From the NCBI GenBank assembly GCA_035456985.1, contig DATICE010000013.1, positions 1 through 19,890 of the forward strand: 19,890 bases of DNA, in the 5' to 3' direction. Below are positions 15,803-19,890 of the stretch, piece by piece. The position numbers and the translations under genes were made by a program. The notes below the pieces were generated by a model. It was not told the DNA's origin, did not search any database, and saw only the letters and a program-made list of their open reading frames with translations. Numbering within the stretch: the stretch's first letter is position 1; the number at the start of each line of letters is the position of its first letter. This DNA is from SG8-41 sp035456985. Its GTDB lineage: Bacteria; Pseudomonadota; Gammaproteobacteria; Burkholderiales; SG8-41.

Positions 15803-15808
15803 ATTATA
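15803..15808 (-). promoter_or_regulatory. possible -10 element (TATAAT) before pepP
   Basis: A perfect TATAAT on the minus strand ends 7 bases before the ATG at 15796. No -35 match is present at 16-18 bases. If used, transcription would start at or next to the ATG, giving a nearly leaderless pepP mRNA. Confidence 0.35.
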
Positions 15809-15827
15809 AGGCCCGGCTGCCGCGGCT

Positions 15828-16520
15828 CTAGCGTTCGCTCCGCGCGTCAAGCGCGCGCTCGAGCGCCTCGAGCCGCAGCGGCGTGCCGATGTCCATCCAC
15901 AACCCGCGGTGGTGCTCGCCGGTGACGAGCCCGCGCGCCATCGCCGGCGCAAGCAGCGTCACCAGCTGGCATCGGGCTCCGCGCGCCACGTCCGCGAACA
16001 GGGCGGGAGCATAGACGCCGATGCCACTGAACGTGAGACGGCCGGCGCCCTCCACCGACACCGCGCCTGCGCTGAGCGCGAAATCGCCGCGCGGGTGATG
16101 TGCGGGGTTGTCCACCAGCACGAGATGGGCGAGGCCGCGACCGCGTGCGAGTGCCGTCGCGGGGTCCGCAAGCCGGGCGAAGTCAAAGTCGCTGTAGATG
16201 TCGCTGTTGACCACGAGGAACGGGGCGTCTCCGAGCAACGGCAGCGCAAAGGCGATGCCGCCGGCGGTCTCGAGCGGCTCAACCTCGCGCGAATAGACGA
16301 TGCGCACGCCGTAGCGCGAACCGTCACCCAGCTCCCGCTCGATCAAGTCGGCGAGGTGCGAAACGTTGACGACTACCTCGCAATAGCCCGAGCGCGCGAG
16401 GCGCTCGATCAGGTGCGCGACGAGCGGCCGGCCGCCGGCCTCGAGCAGCGCCTTGGGCACGCGATCGGTGAGCGGGCGCATGCGCTCGCCACGCCCGGCG
16501 GCGAGTATCATCGCTTTCAT
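15828..16520 (-). CDS. murU: N-acetylmuramate alpha-1-phosphate uridylyltransferase
   Basis: MurU converts MurNAc-1-phosphate and UTP to UDP-MurNAc in the cell-wall recycling route that bypasses de novo synthesis through MurA. The 230 residues form a nucleotidyltransferase with MKAMILAAGRGERMRPLTDRVPKALLEAGGRPLV at the N-terminus (pyrophosphorylase loop GRGERMRPLT). Then come YSREVEPLETAGGIAFALPLLGDAPFLVVNSDIYSDFDF (metal-binding Asp), HLVLVDNPAHHPRGDF, LTFSGIGVY and GEHHRGLWMDIGTPLRLE. The order of motifs matches Pseudomonas MurU closely. The amgK neighbour, 13 bases upstream in the same operon, supports MurU over generic sugar nucleotidyltransferases such as RmlA or GlmU-like proteins. Confidence 0.92.
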   Translation of the reverse strand: MKAMILAAGRGERMRPLTDRVPKALLEAGGRPLVAHLIERLARSGYCEVVVNVSHLADLIERELGDGSRYGVRIVYSREVEPLETAGGIAFALPLLGDAPFLVVNSDIYSDFDFARLADPATALARGRGLAHLVLVDNPAHHPRGDFALSAGAVSVEGAGRLTFSGIGVYAPALFADVARGARCQLVTLLAPAMARGLVTGEHHRGLWMDIGTPLRLEALERALDARSER

Positions 16521-16533
16521 GCAGCGCGGCTCG

Positions 16534-17547
16534 CTATTTCCCGTTTCCGGTCGTCGCCGGCTCGCGCTGCTCGAGCTGGTCGAGTAGCCGCGCCAGGGGC
16601 GCGAACTCCCGGTAGCGTCCCGCCACTGCGCGCGCGTAGGCGAGGAAACGCGGCGTGTCCTCGAGATAGCCGCTCTTGCCGTCGCGGTAGTGGATGCGCG
16701 CGAAGATCCCGAGCACCTTCAGGTGGCGCTGCAGCCCCATCCATTCGAAATCTTTGTAGAACGCGCCGAAGTCGGAGTCGACCGGCAGCCCGCGCCGCCG
16801 CGCCGTGTCCCAATAGCGCGCGGTCCAGTCGATGACGCGCGCCTCGTCCCAGCTCACGAAGGCATCGCGCATGAGCGAGGCAAGATCGTAGGTGATCGGG
16901 CCGTGCACCGCGTCCTGGAAGTCGATCACGCCCGGATTGGGATCGCTTACCATGAGATTGCGCGGCATGTAGTCGCGGTGCACGAACACAGCAGGCTGCG
17001 CCAGGCTGCGCGCGACGACGAGGGTGACTGCGCCTGACAGAGCCTCTCGCTGGGCGCCGGAGAGCTCCAGCGCGAGGTGGCGCCCGATATACCATTCCGG
17101 AAACAGCTCGCACTCGCGCCTGAGCAGCGACTCGTCGTACGGCGGCAGCACCCCCGCGCGGCTCGCCAGCTGCCATTTGATGAGCGCCTCGATCGCATCG
17201 GCGAACAACCGGTCGGCATTGGCTTCGTTCAACGCGGCAAGATAAGTCGTGTCGCCAAGATCCGTCAGCAGCAGAAACCCGCGCGCGAGATCCTCAGCGA
17301 TCACCTCGGGAGCGTTGACGCCGGCCGCGCGCAGCAGCTCCGCGACCTGCACGAAGGGGCGGCAGTCCTCGCGCTCCGGCGGCGCGTCCATCGCGATCAG
17401 GGAACGCGCACGGCCAACGTCCACGCGAAAATAGCGCCGGAAGCTGGCATCCGCGGATGCCGGTATGAGCTCGAACGCGCCCGCTCCCAATCGCGCGTCG
17501 AGCCAGCCACGCAACTGCTCCAGTCGAGTGTCGATGTTCCCCGGCAA
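16534..17547 (-). CDS. amgK: N-acetylmuramate/N-acetylglucosamine anomeric kinase
   Basis: AmgK phosphorylates MurNAc (and GlcNAc) at C1 and feeds MurU. It belongs to the aminoglycoside phosphotransferase-like kinases. Visible motifs are ASFRRYFRV (nucleotide-loop region), LLLTDLGDTTYL, the catalytic VFVHRDYMPRNLMV (about 188-200, Asp192) and the metal-binding VIDFQDAVHGPITYDLASLMRDAF (about 207-230). The start is uncertain. TTG at 17547 has GAAGG 8 bases upstream and gives 337 residues starting PGNIDTRLEQLRGWLDARL, close to the Pseudomonas length. ATG at 17586 is also open, but adds an AT-rich, unconserved stretch and has no ribosome site. The amgK-murU operon diverging from lptD resembles the arrangement in Pseudomonas. 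Confidence 0.92.
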   Translation of the reverse strand: MPGNIDTRLEQLRGWLDARLGAGAFELIPASADASFRRYFRVDVGRARSLIAMDAPPEREDCRPFVQVAELLRAAGVNAPEVIAEDLARGFLLLTDLGDTTYLAALNEANADRLFADAIEALIKWQLASRAGVLPPYDESLLRRECELFPEWYIGRHLALELSGAQREALSGAVTLVVARSLAQPAVFVHRDYMPRNLMVSDPNPGVIDFQDAVHGPITYDLASLMRDAFVSWDEARVIDWTARYWDTARRRGLPVDSDFGAFYKDFEWMGLQRHLKVLGIFARIHYRDGKSGYLEDTPRFLAYARAVAGRYREFAPLARLLDQLEQREPATTGNGK

Positions 17548-17608
17548 GGCGATTGCCTTCAGCGTTAAATTGTGCGATTTTAGCATCACGCCAAACCGTC
17601 ATTTTTCG
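17548..17608. promoter_or_regulatory. divergent amgK / lptD intergenic region
   Basis: This 61-base stretch is AT-richer than its surroundings and separates the two divergent genes if amgK starts at 17547. TAAAAT on the minus strand (17577-17582) is a possible -10 for amgK. TAGCAT on the plus strand (17581-17586) is a weak -10 for lptD. Neither has a good -35. I could not make out a sigma-E type promoter. Confidence 0.35.
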
Positions 17609-19890
17609 GTGAAAAAACTGATAATTACGCGCCTGTCACTGGCCCTCATATGCGCGCTGCCCCTGGCGGCTCGCGCGCAAGAGGGGCTCAAGCTGAAGTC
17701 GCAACCCGCGCTGCTCGTGGTGCCGCCTTCGCCGCAGGAGGAGGTGCCGCTTTTCTTCGATGCGGACCGGCTGCAGGGGCATCAGGACCGCGATGCCGAA
17801 GCCGAGGGCAACGTCCGGCTGCGAAGGCGCGGGCAGGCGGTGTTCGCCGATTGGCTGCGCTATGACAAAACGAGCGGCGAGTTCGCGGCGCAGGGCAACG
17901 TGCGCATGGAGCGGGGAAGCGACGTCGTGGAAGGCGCGCGGCTGAGGTACAACCTCGAATCCAACACCGGTTTCATGGACAAGCCCGTCTACACGCTGCA
18001 CAAGATTCCCGATCTCGCCGGCGAGCGCCAGCAGTTCCGCGACGGGGATGGGCGCGGCAAGGCGGAGCGAATCCTCTTCGAGGGCCCGGAGCGTTTCCGC
18101 GTGGAGCGCACCCAGCACACCTCCTGCGGCCCCGGCCAGGAGGACTGGTACCTGCGTGCTGGCGAGCTTGAAATTGACAAGGCGCGCGACCTCGGCGTCG
18201 CCCGCGACGCGTCCATCGAGTTCCTCGGCGTTCCGATCTTCTACACGCCCTACCTGTCATTCTCGCTGCACCAGGAGCGCAAGTCCGGTTTCATCACGCC
18301 ACACTACGGGAGCACCGACACCGGCGGGGTGGAGGTGACGATCCCCTACTTCGTGAATATCGCGCCCAACCGCGATGCCACAGTCTGGCCACGCATCATG
18401 ACGAAGCGCGGGGTGCAGATGGGCGGGGAGTTCCGCTATCTCGAGCCGACCTACCTGGGCGAGGCCCGCGCGGAGTATCTGCCTGACGACCGCGCCAAGG
18501 ACGGTGAAGAGCGCCACGCCTACTTCCTCAACCACAGTCATACGTTGCCCAGCGGCTGGTTCGGCAAGCTCAATCTGCAGCGGGTATCGGACGACACCTA
18601 CTTCACCGATCTTTCGACGCAGATCATCAAGACGTCCCAGGTCCAGCTGCCGAACGACCTCACCGTCGGCCGCAGCGGGCCTTGGGGCAGCGCCGGCGGC
18701 TATGGATTGACTGCCTTCGCGCAGCGTTGGCAGACACTGCAGCCCGATCCCCTGCAGCCGGTGACGCCGCCCTACGACCGGTTGCCCCAGATCACCCTGA
18801 ACGCCTCGCGTGCGGACGCGCTGCGCTCGGATATCGATGTCTATGGGCAGTACACCACCTTCGACCATTCAACGATGACCACTGGCACCCGCATGGTGGC
18901 CTATCCGAGCCTGAGCATGCCGTTACAGACGGCATATGCTCACGTGACTCCCAAACTCGGCTTCAATGCGACGCGCTACCTCATCGACACCAACAGCGCC
19001 GGATTCACCGACCAGACCCGCACGCTGCCGATTCTTACCGCGGACTCGAGCGTCGTATTCGAGCGTCCGACCACGATCGGGGGCGCGCCCTTCCTGCAGA
19101 CCCTGGAGCCGCGGCTGTACTACGTCTATATCCCGTTCCGCAATCAGGACGACATTCCCGTATTCGACAGCGCCCAGCAGGACATCAACTTCGCGACCAT
19201 CTATTCCGAGAACCAGTTTTCCGGCTGGGATCGCATCAACGATGCGAACCAGCTGACCCTCGGTTTCACCTCGCGCTTCATCGGCACCGACACCGGCGCG
19301 GAGCGCGTGCGGGCGGCCGTTGCCCAGCGCTACTATTTCGAGGATCAGAAAGTGACCCTGCCCGGTGTTGCTCCGAGCACCTTCTCGCGTTCCGATCTGC
19401 TCGCCGCGCTGTCGGGTGTGATCGCACCGCACTTGCGCGCGGAGGCGGGGCTGCAATACAGCACCAACCTCTCGCAGATGCAGAAATTCAATGTCGGCGC
19501 CCGTTACCAGCCAGCCCCGGGCAAAGTGCTCAACGCGACCTATCGCTACACGCAGGACAGCTTGCGCCAGACCGATATTTCGACTCAGTGGCCGGTCGGA
19601 GGGGGATGGACGGGGCTCGCGCGCTGGAATTATTCGATTCAGGACAACCGCACGCTGGAGGGCCTGCTCGGCGCGGAATACAATGCCGATTGCTGGGCAC
19701 TGCGCTTGGTCTTCCACAGCTTCGCCACCACCACTCTGGACACAGCCACCACGTTTTTCGTGCAGCTCGAGCTGCGCGGCATGTCACGCATCGGCACCAG
19801 TCCAATGGAAACGCTGCGACGCAATATCGGCGGCTATCAGACGATCGATCCCCGTTCACCGAGGCCCGATGGCGCGAGCCCATCCACCAT
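17609..19890 (+). CDS. lptD: LPS-assembly protein LptD (3' truncated by the window)
   Basis: LptD is the outer-membrane beta-barrel that, with LptE, inserts lipopolysaccharide into the outer leaflet. The frame is open from GTG 17609 to the window end with 760 codons; the C-terminal stretch LELRGMSRIGTSPMETLRRNIGGYQT is typical of the last part, so little is missing. The signal peptide is KKLIITRLSLALICALPLAARA with cleavage before QEG. An OstA/LptA-like periplasmic domain covers about residues 35-190 (FDADRLQGHQDRDAEAEGNVRLRR, LRYDKTSGEFAAQGNVRME). The barrel follows, with YFVNIAPNRDATVWPRIMTKRGVQMGGEFRYL and LEPRLYYVYIPFRNQDDIPVFDSAQQDINFATIYSENQFSGWDRINDANQLTLGF, a strong family signature. 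Only two cysteines lie in the visible mature part, Cys173 and Cys695. The start lacks a Shine-Dalgarno sequence but gives a proper n-region. Confidence 0.96.
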   Translation, partial: MKKLIITRLSLALICALPLAARAQEGLKLKSQPALLVVPPSPQEEVPLFFDADRLQGHQDRDAEAEGNVRLRRRGQAVFADWLRYDKTSGEFAAQGNVRMERGSDVVEGARLRYNLESNTGFMDKPVYTLHKIPDLAGERQQFRDGDGRGKAERILFEGPERFRVERTQHTSCGPGQEDWYLRAGELEIDKARDLGVARDASIEFLGVPIFYTPYLSFSLHQERKSGFITPHYGSTDTGGVEVTIPYFVNIAPNRDATVWPRIMTKRGVQMGGEFRYLEPTYLGEARAEYLPDDRAKDGEERHAYFLNHSHTLPSGWFGKLNLQRVSDDTYFTDLSTQIIKTSQVQLPNDLTVGRSGPWGSAGGYGLTAFAQRWQTLQPDPLQPVTPPYDRLPQITLNASRADALRSDIDVYGQYTTFDHSTMTTGTRMVAYPSLSMPLQTAYAHVTPKLGFNATRYLIDTNSAGFTDQTRTLPILTADSSVVFERPTTIGGAPFLQTLEPRLYYVYIPFRNQDDIPVFDSAQQDINFATIYSENQFSGWDRINDANQLTLGFTSRFIGTDTGAERVRAAVAQRYYFEDQKVTLPGVAPSTFSRSDLLAALSGVIAPHLRAEAGLQYSTNLSQMQKFNVGARYQPAPGKVLNATYRYTQDSLRQTDISTQWPVGGGWTGLARWNYSIQDNRTLEGLLGAEYNADCWALRLVFHSFATTTLDTATTFFVQLELRGMSRIGTSPMETLRRNIGGYQTIDPRSPRPDGASPST

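Noticed and set aside
13819..15925. Long plus-strand frames opposite ubiH and pepP
   Set aside because: Both are covered by strongly conserved minus-strand genes; the plus frames are Arg/Ala-rich without domains.

Overview
The window reads as chromosomal DNA of a high-GC betaproteobacterium, in the Burkholderiales/Rhodocyclales/Nitrosomonadales range. The grounds are the GC-rich codon use, a Bug-type (TTT) binding protein, a dusB-fis pair, a short 79-residue Fis, and the block purD-purH-fis-dusB-ubiH-pepP-murU-amgK facing lptD. No tRNA, rRNA, CRISPR array, insertion sequence or phage gene was seen. Coding density is very high and no gene-free stretch exceeds about 210 bases.

Left part, + strand (1-5962): the 3' end of a branched-chain amino-acid-type ABC transporter operon (livM partial, livG, livF, with overlapping ends). 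It is followed after only 7 bases by a membrane sensor histidine kinase. Then, 28 bases later, comes an unusual fusion protein: a Ser/Thr protein kinase joined to one intact and one degenerate response-regulator receiver domain. This histidine kinase plus kinase-receiver pair is the most unusual part of the window. It suggests a route from His-Asp phosphorelay to Ser/Thr phosphorylation, possibly linked to the transporter.

Middle part, - strand (6003-13344): hemF (aerobic haem synthesis), an orphan Bug/TTT periplasmic binding protein, a two-domain VOC/glyoxalase-fold protein, purD and purH (purine synthesis), fis and dusB. The purH leader carries a 22-bp inverted repeat made of heptamer units. 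The ubiH-dusB gap holds a GC-rich hairpin with the ubiH stop codon in its loop, and an AT-rich element that could serve the dusB-fis promoter.

Right part (13345-19890): ubiH and pepP overlap as in enterobacteria (ubiquinone hydroxylation, proline aminopeptidase). They are followed upstream by murU and amgK, which recycle cell-wall MurNAc straight to UDP-MurNAc. amgK diverges from lptD (+ strand), the LPS-export outer-membrane translocon, which runs off the window edge. A roughly 60-base AT-richer gap between amgK and lptD is the likely place for divergent promoters.

Most genes are conserved housekeeping functions. I did not find a clear-cut novel defence or mobile system. The best leads are the hybrid signalling pair and the structured purH leader.
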